Shown: piece after piece, positions 21,964 to 32,258 of the stretch | Numbering within the stretch: position 1 is the stretch's first letter | Layout: each line of letters starts with the position of its first letter | DNA from: Schistocerca nitens | Lineage: Eukaryota > Arthropoda > Insecta > Orthoptera > Acrididae | Direction: 5' to 3' | Length of the DNA stretch: 64,000 nt | Assembly (NCBI RefSeq): GCF_023898315.1 | Contig: NC_064625.1 | Span: 101,108,269-101,172,268, forward strand | Made by a program: the position numbers and the translations under genes | The notes under the pieces: generated by a model | What the model saw: the letters and a program-made list of their open reading frames with translations, nothing else | Told to the model about the DNA's origin: nothing | Databases searched by the model: none

Positions 21964-23385
21964 CACTCCTGGAAATTGAAATAAGAACACCGTGAATTCA
22001 TTGTCCCAGGAAGGGGAAACTTTATTGACACATTCCTGGGGTCAGATACATCACATGATCACACTGACAGAACCACAGGCACATAGACACAGGCAACAGA
22101 GCATGCACAATGTCGGCACTAGTACAGTGTATATCCACCTTTCGCAGCAATGCAGGCTGCTATTCTCCCATGGAGACGATCGTAGAGATGCTGGATGTAG
22201 TCCTGTGGAACGGCTTGCCACGCCATTTCCACCTGGCGCCTCAGTTGGACCAGCGTTCGTGCTGGACGTGCAGACCGCGTGAGACGACGCTTCATCCAGT
22301 CCCAAACATGCTCAATGGGGGACAGATCCAGAGATCTTGCTGGCCAGGGTAGTTGACTTACACCTTCTAGAACACGTTGGGTGGCACGGGATACATGCGG
22401 ACGTGCATTGTCCTGTTGGAACAGCAAGTTCCCTTGCCGGTCTAGGAATGGTAGAACGATGGGTTCGATGACGGTTTGGATGTACCGTGCACTATTCAGT
22501 GTCCCCTCGACGATCACCAGTGGTGTACGGCCAGTGTAGGAGATCGCTCCCCACACCATGATGCCGGGTGTTGGCCCCGTGTGCCTCGGTCGTATGCAGT
22601 CCCGATTGTGGCGCTCACCTGCACGGTGCCAAACACGCATACGACCATCATTGGCACCAAGGCAGAAGCGACTCTCATCGCTGAAGACGACACGTCTCCA
22701 TTCGTCCCTCCATTCACGCCTGTCGCGACACCACTGGAGGCGGGCTGCACGATGTTGGGGCGTGAGCGGAAGACGGCCTAACGGTGTGCGGGACCGTAGC
22801 CCAGCTTCATGGAGACGGTTGCGAATGGTCCTCGCCGATACCCCAGGAGCAACAGTGTCCCTAATTTGCTGGGAAGTGGCGGTGCGGTCCCCTACGGCAC
22901 TGCGTAGGATCCTACGGTCTTGGCGTGCATCCGTGCGTCGCTGCGGTCCGGTCCCAGGTCGACGGGCACGTGCACCTTCCGCCGATCACTGGCGACAACA
23001 TCGATGTACTGTGGAGACCTCACGCCCCACGTGTTGAGCAATTCGGCGGTACGTCCACCCGGCCTCCCGCATGCCCACTATACGCCCTCGCTCAAAGTCC
23101 GTCAACTGCATATACGGTTCACGTCCACGCTGTCGCGGCATGCTACCAGTGTTAAAGACTGCGATGGAGCTCCGTATGCCACGGCAAACTGGCTGACACT
23201 GACGGCGGCGGTGCACAAATGCTGTGCAGCTAGCGCCATTCGACGGCCAACACTGCGGTTCCTGGTGTGTCCGCTGTGCCGTGCGTGTGATCATTGCTTG
23301 TACAGCCCTCTCGCAGTGTCCGGAGCAAGTATGGTGGGTCTGACACACCGGTGTCAATGTGTTCTTTTTTCCATTTCCAGGAGTG
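21964..23385 (-). mobile_element. Tc1-like transposon (family Tc1-A, copy 2), complete
   Basis: It is 1422 bp, the same length as copy 1, with the same CACTCCTGGAAAT inverted ends and TA duplications at 21962-21963 and 23386-23387. It abuts the left edge of the hairpin repeat at 23388. Similarity to copy 1 is very high by eye along its whole length. One nonsense change inactivates the ORF. Confidence 0.95.
22119..23141 (-). pseudogene. Tc1-like transposase with one nonsense codon
   Basis: The start MPRQRGREPYMQLTDFERGR and the full length match copy 1 without indels. The only obvious lesion is at 22986-22988. There the Trp codon after HRCCRQ, in the N-terminal DNA-binding part, is TGA instead of TGG. 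The catalytic blocks persist downstream (SDESRFCLGAND, QQDNARPHVSRATQ and SLDLSPIEHVWD), with 32 residues between the second Asp and the Glu. One further change turns SPDLSP into SLDLSP. It makes no full-length enzyme but could be mobilised in trans. Confidence 0.92.
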
Positions 23386-23387
23386 TA

Positions 23388-23578
23388 TATCCAAGGTTCT
23401 CGGGTGTCCAGCTGGATCTGATCATCGAAGTTCTACGATATTTCGGCGAATAACTGTTCGGCTATCATCAGGTGGTGCATTCCATCAGCACCACCTGATG
23501 ATGGCGGAACGGTTATTTGCTGAAATATCATGGAACTTCGACGATTGGATCCGGCTGGACACCCGAGAACCTCGGATA
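23388..23578. repeat. 190-bp foldback (hairpin) element
   Basis: The left arm 23388-23478 and right arm 23488-23578 are reverse complements with few mismatches. They start GGTTCTCGGGTGTCCAGC and end GCTGGACACCCGAGAACC, with a 9-base centre ATTCCATCA. There is no coding capacity. Such palindromic MITE-like units could be moved by an unknown transposase, and the flanks do not reveal a clear target duplication. The plus frame 23294-23632 is a shadow. Confidence 0.9.
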
Positions 23579-23639
23579 CAGCACATTCGCAGGGAAAGCC
23601 TCAGATCACATATAAACAACATTTTGTTGTAAAGTGAAG

Positions 23640-24346
23640 TAGAGTCTTGAGACTACATTTCAACATTTTTGTTATAATCAGACATCATGCTTCGTATCCC
23701 TTTATTGAAGAATAATAACATGTGTAATGACAGCCAAGTGATAACAGGTTGTTTGACAGTGCCATTGTCCTGCTGTATCTTACCAGCAAAGGAGCTTCCA
23801 ATGTAAAAAAAGAAAAAAAAGAGGAGACATGGTTGTAGCTGTATGTGGGCCTGTTTCCCAGTGAAGGTTTCTTGTGAGTTATTTCATTGAAATGATCATA
23901 AGTGGCTGAATGTAGTTTTGGATAAAAACAATGATAATCTCTAAACAAGGCACATGGCTCATTTTGAATTGCAGAAAGCAATTGGGATAGATAGGGTGAT
24001 AGAGATAGCTGTTGTCATTGATTGTTGCACTCCATTCCCAATCAATAATGCCCTATACATATCATTAAACATCCTTCTCATTAACTTTAAAGTGACTATT
24101 TGTTCATTCATTTATTCAGTTTCACATCGTGTTCAATCAATCCCATCATTAAGGTGAGCATTTAGGAATGTGGAACAAGTCAAGTTATAATCTGCTAAAC
24201 TCCTTGGAAACTATACCAACAACAGATTATGACTAGCACTAATCTACACAAACTGGTGATAACAGTAATGAATTCTAGTATTACTTTATACAGGCTGGAC
24301 CAGAATTCCATTGACAAACTTTCATAGGTGGCAATATGGACTGTTA
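23640..24346. other. Unclassified sequence
   Basis: No gene or known repeat was recognised. The minus frame 23685-23981 has no motif. Confidence 0.4.
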
Positions 24347-25849
24347 CTTTGGTCTTAAGCCCAGAGACTGGTCTGATGCAGCTCTCCATGCTACTCTATC
24401 CTGTGCAAGCTTCTTCATCTCCCAGTACCTACTGCCACCTACATCCTTCTGGATCTCCTTAGCGTATTTATCTGTTGGTCTCCCTCTATGATTTTTACCT
24501 TCCATGCTGCCCTCCAATACCAAACTGGTGATCCCTTGATGCCTCAGAACATGTCCTACCAACCGATCCCTTCTTCTAGTCAAGTTGTGCCACAAATTCC
24601 TCTCCTCCCCAATTCTGTTCAGTACCCCCCCCCCCCCCCCCCAGTAGTTATGTGATCTGCCCATCTAATCTTCAGCATTCTTCTGTAGCACCACATTTCA
24701 AAAGCTTCTATTCTCTTCTTGTCTAAACTATTTATCATCCACGTTTCACTTCAATACATGGCTACAGTCCATACAAATACTTTCAGAAACAACTTCCTGA
24801 CACTTAAATGTATACTCGATGTTAACGAACTTTTTTTCTTCAGAAACGCTTTCCTCGCCATTGCCAGTCTACATTTTATATCCTCTCTACTTTGACCATC
24901 ATTAGTTATTTTGCTCCCCAAATAGCAAAACTCATTTACTACTTTAAATGCCTCATTTCATAATCTAATTCCCTCAGAATCACCTGATTTAATTCGACTA
25001 CATTTCATTATCCTCATTTTGCTTTTGTTGATTTTCATCTTATATCCTCCTTTCCAGACACTGTCCATTCTATTCAACTGCTGTTCCAGGTCCTCTCCTG
25101 TCTCTGACAGAATTACAATGTCGTCAGCAAACCTCAAAGTTTTTATTTCTTCTCCATGGATTTGAACTCCTACTCCAAATTTTTCTTTTGTTTCCTTTAC
25201 TGCTTGCTCAATATATAGATTGAATAACATTGGGGGTAGGCTGCAACCCTGTCTCACTCGATTCCTAACCACTGCTTCCCTTGCATGCCTCTTGACTCTT
25301 ACAACCACCATCTCGTTTCTGTACAAATTGTAAATAGCGTTTCACTCCCTGTATTTGATCCCTGCCACCTTCAGAATTTGAAAGAGAGTATTCCAGTCAA
25401 CATTGTCAAAAGCTTTCTCTAAATCTACAAATACCAGAAATGTAGGTTTGCCTTTCCTTAATCTATTTTCTAAGATTAGTCATAGGGTAAATATTGCTTC
25501 ACGTGTTCCAGTATTTCTATGGAATCCAAACTGATTTTCACCAAGGTTGCCTTCTACCAGTTTTCCATTCATCTGTAAAGAATTTGTGTTATTATTTTGT
25601 ATGTGACTTATTAAACTGATAGTTTGATAATTTTCACACCAATCAACACCTGCTTTCTTTGGGATTGGAATTATTATATTCTTCTTGAAGTCTCAGGGTA
25701 TTTCGCCTGTCTCATACATCTTGCTCACCAGATGGTAGAGTTTTGTCATGGCTGGCTCTCGCAAGGCTAGCAGTAGTTCTAATGGAATTTTGTCTACTCC
25801 CGGGACCTTGTTTTGACTTAGGTCTTTCAGTGCTCTGTCAAACTCTTCA
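24347..25849 (-). mobile_element. RTE-like LINE (copy b), 5'-truncated
   Basis: Minus-strand fragments cover the C-terminal part (24344-24664, with RNLWHNLTRRRDRLVGHVLR) and the RT core (24958-25326: RVRQGCSLPPMLFNLYIEQA, then IKTLRFADDIVILSETGEDL). The upstream fingers region is at 25693-25849 (FDRALKDLSQNKVPGVDKIP). The active-site FADD is intact, but frames are broken in several places and a poly-C run interrupts the tail at 24628-24642. Homology to copy d stops abruptly at about 25849, where another repeat begins. Confidence 0.9.
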
Positions 25850-25852
25850 GGA

Positions 25853-26185
25853 CTAAAACAAGAAAACAAGAAAAAAAGTCTAGTAAATGCGGGTTCCAAA
25901 ACGAATACCTTAAGAGCTATAAGCACTTGCCCATCTTCAATACTGTGACACACGTCTCTTCTAGTGCAAGGTCATAGCTTTCCATATTTTGGGAGGAGAT
26001 AGTATGTACCAAAGTATGATAAAAATGTATAGTAAATTGCATACCTTAAGGGCTATGAGATATTACCTATGAGCACTTGCTCAGTAGAAGAGATGTATTT
26101 CACAGTAGCAGAGGTGAACAACTGCTCACAACTCTTAAGATAAGCAATTTACAGCCCATGTTTACTGCATATTTACCTCATTTCA
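25853..26185. repeat. Dispersed repeat, two copies in opposite orientation
   Basis: A reverse copy at about 25853-25985 and a forward copy at about 26060-26185 share the core described for 3860-4010 (GAGCACTTGC, CTTAAGATAAGC or CTTAAGAGCTATAAGC, CCCATGTTTACT). The reverse copy abuts the truncated end of the RTE LINE. No coding sequence was seen. Confidence 0.5.
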
Positions 26186-26204
26186 GGGCATGATTCTAGG
26201 AAGC

Positions 26205-26440
26205 CCATTCTGTCCGACATTTTGCCCACCACACCTCGAATCGCTTTTTGGCAGACCCACCCATACCCCATCAACCCTAATTTCTGCAATATCTTGATAG
26301 TACCCTATGCTCCTTTTGCACCCATTTCCCTACAGTATGGCTCCTACCCCTGTGACCTCCCGTGCTATAAGATTTGCCTTATGCAACCTCCTGCCACCAC
26401 CTGTACTGGCCCTGCAGCCTTGTTCTGTATCATTCGGTCG
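26205..26440 (+). mobile_element. Penelope-like retroelement fragment
   Basis: The frame around 26222-26440 reads FCNILIVPYAPFAPISLQYG, then PCDLPCYKICLMQPPATTCT. It resembles the Cys-rich linker between the RT and the GIY-YIG endonuclease of Penelope-like elements (typically C..PRCKTC.MHPP.TTYTGP). The Cys spacing is partly kept. The GIY-YIG domain and RT are missing, so this is a small dead remnant. The identification relies on this motif alone. Confidence 0.55.
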
Positions 26441-27069
26441 CTTTACCGATTAGTTCGGTGGGTGAGCACACAGAGTGGTAAAGTTACACAAGCGAGCCTG
26501 CGTGCAAAATCCGCAAAGCCATTTGGTAGCGAACTGGCACGGCTTTCCAGGTACAAAGGTGGGCCTGTGTCACATTGCCAACTCTCCTCATGCCAGCAAA
26601 TCAAAGACAAGTGACCACAGCTGCAAACATGACAGCATGCACAACACCCCACATCCAAAGTGGTCTGCTGACTTAACTATCAGACATGCTATTCCCATTA
26701 TTGTTTTCAAAAAGTGTGTTTACAATTAATAATGTGAACAAAATATCATTGGGTGTGGTGGAAGAAAACGAAAAGCTTACTATGTTCAGTTGCAAAGGGA
26801 TGACTGTAGTTCTTTAATGAGATGTCATGTACAGCCGCAGTTCCTCAGCCAAATTACAGGCTGCCTTGCTGCTCAGTCAGTTCCTCGATGCCAAGTTGCT
26901 CTCAGGCATTTCAAAAGGGTTTGTCGCATCCTGCAGATTAGGTTGGTTAATCACATGGCGCCACATTTCCTCAAACTGCTTGCCTGACTTCATTGTTCTT
27001 GCCCTCTCATTAACAGTACTGTGCGCACCATGACCACATGCATGATTCTCAGTTGAAATGCATGCATTA
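26441..27069. other. Unclassified sequence
   Basis: Slightly CpG-richer at 26440-26560, without a recognised gene. Short frames on both strands have no motif. Confidence 0.35.
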
Positions 27070-27172
27070 TACAAGGGCTATACAGAAAGTAGGGAATGTT
27101 TTGGCATTAAAAAAATACTAAGTACAAGAAATAATTGTATTATATACATCTGAATGAGCGACTGACATGCTA

Positions 27173-28489
27173 CGAGGGTCACTCCTAAAGAAATGCACAC
27201 TATTTTTGTAAAAATACAGTTTTCATTCTGCATGTGTGAAAGTTTTACAGTGTGTAGATACATCCTTCCCGCTTGTTTTCAAACTTAGTTCAACCTATTC
27301 CCGTGGGTGGTGCTGTCACAGCATGTCTTCAAGATGGCTGCTACACTTGACGTTCGTCAGAAGCAACATGCTGTCATAGAATTCCTGTGCTGTGAAAACG
27401 AGACAGTGGGAAACATCCACAAGAGGTTGAAAAAGGTGTACAGAGATGCTGCTGTCGATCGCAGTCAGTGGGCAAGCAGGTTATGTGATGAGAGCGGGCA
27501 CGGCAATATTGAGGATTGTCCTCGCAGTGGCAGGCCTTGTACTGCACACACTCCAGACAATGTGCAGAGAGTTAAAGAATTGGTGACTGCTGAAAGATGC
27601 ATCACAGTGAACGAATTGTCACGCTATGTTGGAATAGGGGAAGGAAGTGTTTGCAGAATACTGAAAGTGTTGGCGTTAAAAAAGGTTTGTGCCAGGTGGG
27701 TTCCCAGGATGTTGACAGAAACAAGAAAAACGGAATGCAGCAAACTTTTGGAACAGTACGAGAATGGTGTAGATGAATTTCTTGGAAGAATTGTGACAGG
27801 TGATGAAACATGGCTCCATCATTTTTAACGAGAAATGAAGAGGCAATCAATGGAGTGGCATCATGCAAATTCACCCAAGAAAAAAATATTCAAAACCACA
27901 CCTTCTGCTGGAAAAGTTATGGCTATGGTGTTTTTCGCTTCCGAAGGACTCTTGCTTGTGGACATCATGCCAAGTGGAACCACAATAAATTCTGATGCAT
28001 ATGTGATAACACTGAAGAAACTTCAAGCTCGACTGAGTCATGTTAGACCACAGAGGCAAAAGCAGGATGTTTTGCTGTTGCATGACAATGCATGGCCACA
28101 TGTCAGTCAAAAAACCATGGAAGCGATCAGAAAACTTGGATGGACAACACTGAAACACACCTTAGAGTCCTGACCTGGCTCCATGTGATTATCATCTCTT
28201 TGGGAAACTGAAAGACTCTCTTCATGGAACAAGGTTTGAAGATGATAACTCCCTTGGACATGCTGCCAAACAGTGGCTCCAACAGGTTGGTCCAGAATTT
28301 TACTGTGCGGGTATACAGGTGCTGGTTCCAAGATGGCATAAGGGAGTTGAGAGGGATGGAAATTATGTGAAGAAATGAAAATATTGATCCTAAAGGATGT
28401 ATCTGCACACTGTAGAACTTGCAAACATGCAGAATAAAAGGTGGATTTATAAAAATAAATAGTGTGCATTTCTTTTGCGGTGACCCTCG
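27173..28489 (+). mobile_element. Inner mariner transposon
   Basis: The 1317-bp element has inverted ends CGAGGGTCACTCCTAAAGAA and, inverted from the right, CGAGGGTCACCGCAAAAGAA, continuing into ATGCACACTATTT. TA is duplicated at 27171-27172 and 28490-28491. Orientation is opposite to that of its host element. Confidence 0.95.
27334..28378 (+). pseudogene. Mariner transposase, lightly damaged
   Basis: It starts MAATLDVRQKQHAVIEFLCC. The N-terminal HTH domain spans residues about 1-110, including DCPRSGRPCTAHTPD and ISVNEL-like VNELSRYVGIGEGSVCRILK. Catalytic blocks are IVTGDETWLHHF (first Asp) and VLLLHDNAWPHVSQKT (second Asp). After a 2-nt deletion near 28155 comes a DLAPCDYHLFGKLKDS block (third Asp), giving a DD34D layout. 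Lesions seen are a TAA after LHHF near 27826, the frameshift near 28155 and a TAG close behind it. The three catalytic Asp codons survive. The normal length is about 345 residues, so only a few changes separate it from an open ORF. Confidence 0.9.
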
Positions 28490-28519
28490 TACTTTCCCAC
28501 ATAGCTATAAACACAGTGA

Positions 28520-29637
28520 GGCACTTATCATAGTGGGGGACAAAGTTTGAAATACCTTCGTTGTAAAATTCTGCCACCTGGGACTTCAGCCAATGAGTCA
28601 CGCCTGCCTGGAGTTCCGCGTCATCATCAAACCGCTGCGTTACAAGCCAATCTTCATCTTGGGAAACAAGTGGAAGTTGCTTGGTGCAAGATAGGGACTG
28701 TGGGGCAGGTGAGGGAAAATTTCCCATTTGAATGACTTAAGGAGTTCTTTAGTGCGGTTTGCCATGTGAGGCTGGGAATTGTCATGCAAAAAGGAAATTT
28801 TGGATGTCAGCTTTCCTCGGCATTTGTCTCGAACTGCTCCTCTGAGACTGCAAAGTTTGACAGTACTGGGAAGAATTTATGGTAGCTCCACATTCGAGAA
28901 AATCAATAAGAAGCACACCTTGCCTATCCCAAAACACTGTCACCATCAACTTCCTTGCTGACAGGGTTTGCAAACATTTTCTATGTTTTTGGGGGGACGT
29001 GTGCCCCCACTCCATGGACTGTAATTTTGTCTTGGAATTGACATGTTTCACCCAAGTCATGTCAGCGATTATGATTCGATCCAGTAATGAATCACCATGT
29101 TTGTGATAGGCCTCCAAAAAGTCAACATTGCCCTGAGTCACTGTCCTTGATGGTGCTCTGTAAGCACTTTGGGCACCCATCGTGCACAAAATTTGTGGTA
29201 GCCTAGCTTTTGAGTGACAATTTCAAACAACAAAGTCTGTGAAACTTGCGGAAAAGAAAGTGAAAGCTCTGTTACTGTGAAGGGATGGTTTTCACGAATT
29301 GTTTCATCAACTTTAGCGACAAGATCGTCAGTCGCAATCCACTCCTCTGTTCATCATGAACGTTGGTTCGGCCATTTTTAAACCAAAGGCACAACTGCTG
29401 GATGGAACATTCACTCATTACGTTGTTTCCATACACTTTGCACAGTTCATGATAAATTTCTATAGGTTTTAGGTTTTTTGCCAACAAAAACCATATCACA
29501 GACCGAAGTTCACAACTGCTGGGATTTTCGATTGCAGTGCACATTTCAAATTCAAATATTGAAAAACCCAGACGCACAGAGATGTTCCCGCTGTCACAGA
29601 TGGATGCCGACTGAGCTGCCGAGCATGCACATACCAA
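28520..29637 (-). pseudogene. Mariner transposase of the outer element
   Basis: Minus-strand pieces are the N-terminal HTH region (29272-29637: SSCELRSVIWFLLAKNLKPI, YGNNVMSECSIQQLCLWFKN) and the catalytic middle (28782-29189: LLDRIIIADMTWVKHVNSKT, QSMEWGHTSPQKHRK, VTVFWDRQGVLLIDFLECGA). The C-terminal tail is at 28530-28727 (VTQRFDDDAEL, VAEFYNEGISNFVPHYDKCL). The expected TGDETW reads IADMTW, keeping the Asp. Frame breaks occur between all pieces. Confidence 0.85.
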
Positions 29638-29709
29638 AATACATGCAATCAGCGTGCGTCCAACGGCGTCAGATGGAAATGTTCCCTACTTTCTGAATAG
29701 CCCTCATAT

Positions 29710-30127
29710 CAATTATGAACTCTCTTTCCACTTGGATGTGTACTGGTTATTCTTCAGTAAAACATAATTATTACATTTAAAACTAAAAATCACTCTGTAT
29801 TTCTAAAATAACAAATCCTCTCCACAATCAAAGCACACTGATTCAAACAAACGGTCTTGCTGACACATCGCCACCTCTCGGCACAAGACGAAAAATCAGC
29901 AAGTGAACCGATTGGTAACAGGCCTCTGTAGCGTACAGAATAGCAAGTTTGGCTAGCAAACCGAAAATGACATCACTAACAGTGCCAACCTCCAGAACCA
30001 AATGGTATGTGTGATACAGAAAAGGGTTACTGTAACTGAAAAAACAGATACTATCAAACGAAGAGCCATCTGTGAAATGACACATCATGTATCAGCTTCT
30101 ACAGTGGTATGACTACAATAAAGTTAT
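29710..30127. other. Unclassified sequence
   Basis: Between two transposons. No coding or repeat signature was recognised. Confidence 0.35.
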
Positions 30128-30129
30128 TA

Positions 30130-31535
30130 CACTACTGGCCATTAAAATTGCTACACCACGAACATGACGTGCTACAGACGCAAAATTTTAACGACAGGAA
30201 AAATATGCTGTGATATGCAAATGATTAGCTTTTCAGAGCATTCACATGAGGTTGACGCCGGTGGTGACACCTATAACGTGCTGACATGAGGAAAGTTTCC
30301 AACTGATTTCTCATACACAAACAGCAGTTGACCGGCGTTGCCTGGTGGAACATTGTTCTGATGCCTCGTGTAAGGAGGAGAAATGCGTACCATCACGTTT
30401 CCGACTTTGATAAAGGTCAGATTGTAGCCTATCACGATTGTGGTTTATCGTATCGCGACATTGCTGCTCGCATTGGTCAAGATCCAATGTCTGTTAGCAG
30501 AATATGGAATTGGTAGGTTCAGGAGGGTAATATGGAATGCCGTGCTGGATCCCAACAGCCTCATATCACTAGCAGTCGAGATGACAGGCATCTTATCCGC
30601 ATGGCTGTAACGGATCATGCAGCCACGTCTCGATCCCTGAGTCAACAGATGGGGACGTTTGCAAGACAACAACCATTTGCATGAACAGTTCGATGATGTT
30701 TGCAGCAGAATGGACCATCAGCTCGGAGACCAAGGCTGCGGTTACCCTTGACGGTGCATCACAGACAGGAGCGCCTGTGATGGTGTACTCAACGACGAAC
30801 CTGGGTGCACAAATGGCAAAACGTCATTTTTTGGATGAATCTAGGATCTGTTTACAGCATCATGATGGTCACATCCGTGTTTGGCGACATCGTGGTGAAT
30901 GAACATTGGAAGTGTGTATTCGTCATCACCATACTGGCGTATCACCCGGCGTGATGGTATGAGGTGCCATTGGTTACACGTCTCGGTCACCTCTTGTTCG
31001 CACTGATGGCACTTTGAACAGTGGACGTTACATTTCAGATGTGTTATGACCCGTGGCTCTACCCTTCATTCAATCCTTACAAAACCCTACATTTCAGCAG
31101 GAAAATGCACGACAACATGCTGAAGGTCCTGTACGGGCCTTTCTGGATACAGAAAATGTTCGACTGCTGCCCTGCCCAGCACATTCTCCAGATCTCTCAC
31201 CAATTGAAAATGTCTGGTCAATGAGGGCCGAGCAACTGGCTCGTCACAATACGCCAGTCACTACTCTTGATGAACTGTGGTATCGTGTTGAAGCTGCATG
31301 GGCAGCTGTTCCTGCACATTCCATCCGAGCTCTGTTTGACTCAATGCCCAAGCATATCAAGGCCGTTATTATGGCCAGAGGTGGTTGTTCTGGGTACTGA
31401 TTTCTCATGATCTATGCACCCAAATTGCGTGAAAATGTAATCACATGCCAGTCCTAGTATAATATATTTGTCCAATGAATACCCGTTTATCATCTGCATC
31501 TCTTGGTGGCGTAGCAATTTTAATGGCCAGTAGTG
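30130..31535 (+). mobile_element. Tc1-like transposon (family Tc1-C, copy 1)
   Basis: The 1406-bp element has inverted ends CACTACTGGCCATTAAAATT followed by GCTA. TA is duplicated at 30128-30129 and 31536-31537. The same family occurs inverted at 52777-54162. Confidence 0.95.
30361..31400 (+). pseudogene. Tc1-like transposase, broken
   Basis: It starts MPRVRRRNAYHHVSDFDKGQ. The HTH region DCGLSYRDIAARIGQDPMSV is followed by a TAG at 30514-30516. The middle is frame-shifted. The catalytic part survives in pieces: LDESRICLQHHDGHIRVWRH at 30830-30895, then QQENARQHAEG and SPDLSPIENVWS at 31130-31235. The second catalytic Asp is Glu in QQENAR, while the DD34E spacing to IEN is kept. The C-terminus is MPKHIKAVIMARGGCSGY. 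It cannot be active. Confidence 0.88.
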
Positions 31536-31599
31536 TAGTTAGAATGAATGGCAATAGGCAGTGAGTGTATAATGACACTACACAATATCCTACTGCAGA

Positions 31600-32250
31600 G
31601 TATGCTGTACAACATGACAGTTGTGACCATGGTGTCTGTGGCACCACATGTGCCATATGGATTCTTCCTCCAGACACCAGAATCTGGGAGCTCTGTAGGT
31701 GGGAACTGTCGTTACAACATGTCCATTGTTCTTGCCAGCCACCTCGCGATAATTTACATTAATTTCATTTGTCTCAGTGTCTCTTCTCAGTAACTGTTCC
31801 TTTCTTCATCTCTTTTAATTTTCTATGACTTCTATTTTCTGACTTCTCTATTTTTCCCCAACAAATACAGTATCCCTAACAAATACAGTGCAAGTAGCTT
31901 TCCACTCTTCTTAACTCTGTGTCAGTAATCTCTGTCTTGCTTACTATCCTGTATTCAACCTTAAAGCTCTCAGATTTTCAAATATCATCTAGGGCAGTCT
32001 CCAACAATCGGTCTTTCCTTGTCGTCCAGTCTAGCAAGTCTCCTCTTATCTGGTGCTCTGAGTGACTTTTCCAAACTCTCACCATTTTCCTTAACCTCAC
32101 CAGTCCTTTTCGTTCATTTCTTTTCCTCAATCTTCAACACTTCTGTGAGAAAAAGGTGCCACTGGCTCCAAAAGGTTGCACATTTATGTAGCATTTATAT
32201 ATGTTTTTTCATGCTGCCACTTGGTGAGTAGATTTTTCATCCATCCAATT
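31600..32250 (+). repeat. Dispersed repeat with the phrase GCCACTGGCTCCAAAAGGTT
   Basis: The T- and C-rich stretch 31780-32140, followed by the quoted phrase near 32156-32175 and CTGCCACTTGGTGAGTAGAT at about 32214-32233, is a repeat I recall from locust genomes. Its class is unknown to me. Small frames here are not supported as genes. Confidence 0.5.
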
Positions 32251-32258
32251 ACATTATA

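Larger units (their letters stand above)
27072..29706 (-). mobile_element. Outer mariner transposon hosting a second mariner
   Basis: The ends CAAGGGCTATACAGAAAGTA and, inverted, TGAGGGCTATTCAGAAAGTA are followed by AGGGAA. They lie next to TA at 27070-27071 and 29707-29708. Removing the inner mariner and one TA leaves about 1316 bp, a normal mariner length. The minus-strand transposase is broken. The inner element sits just inside the left inverted end. Confidence 0.92.
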
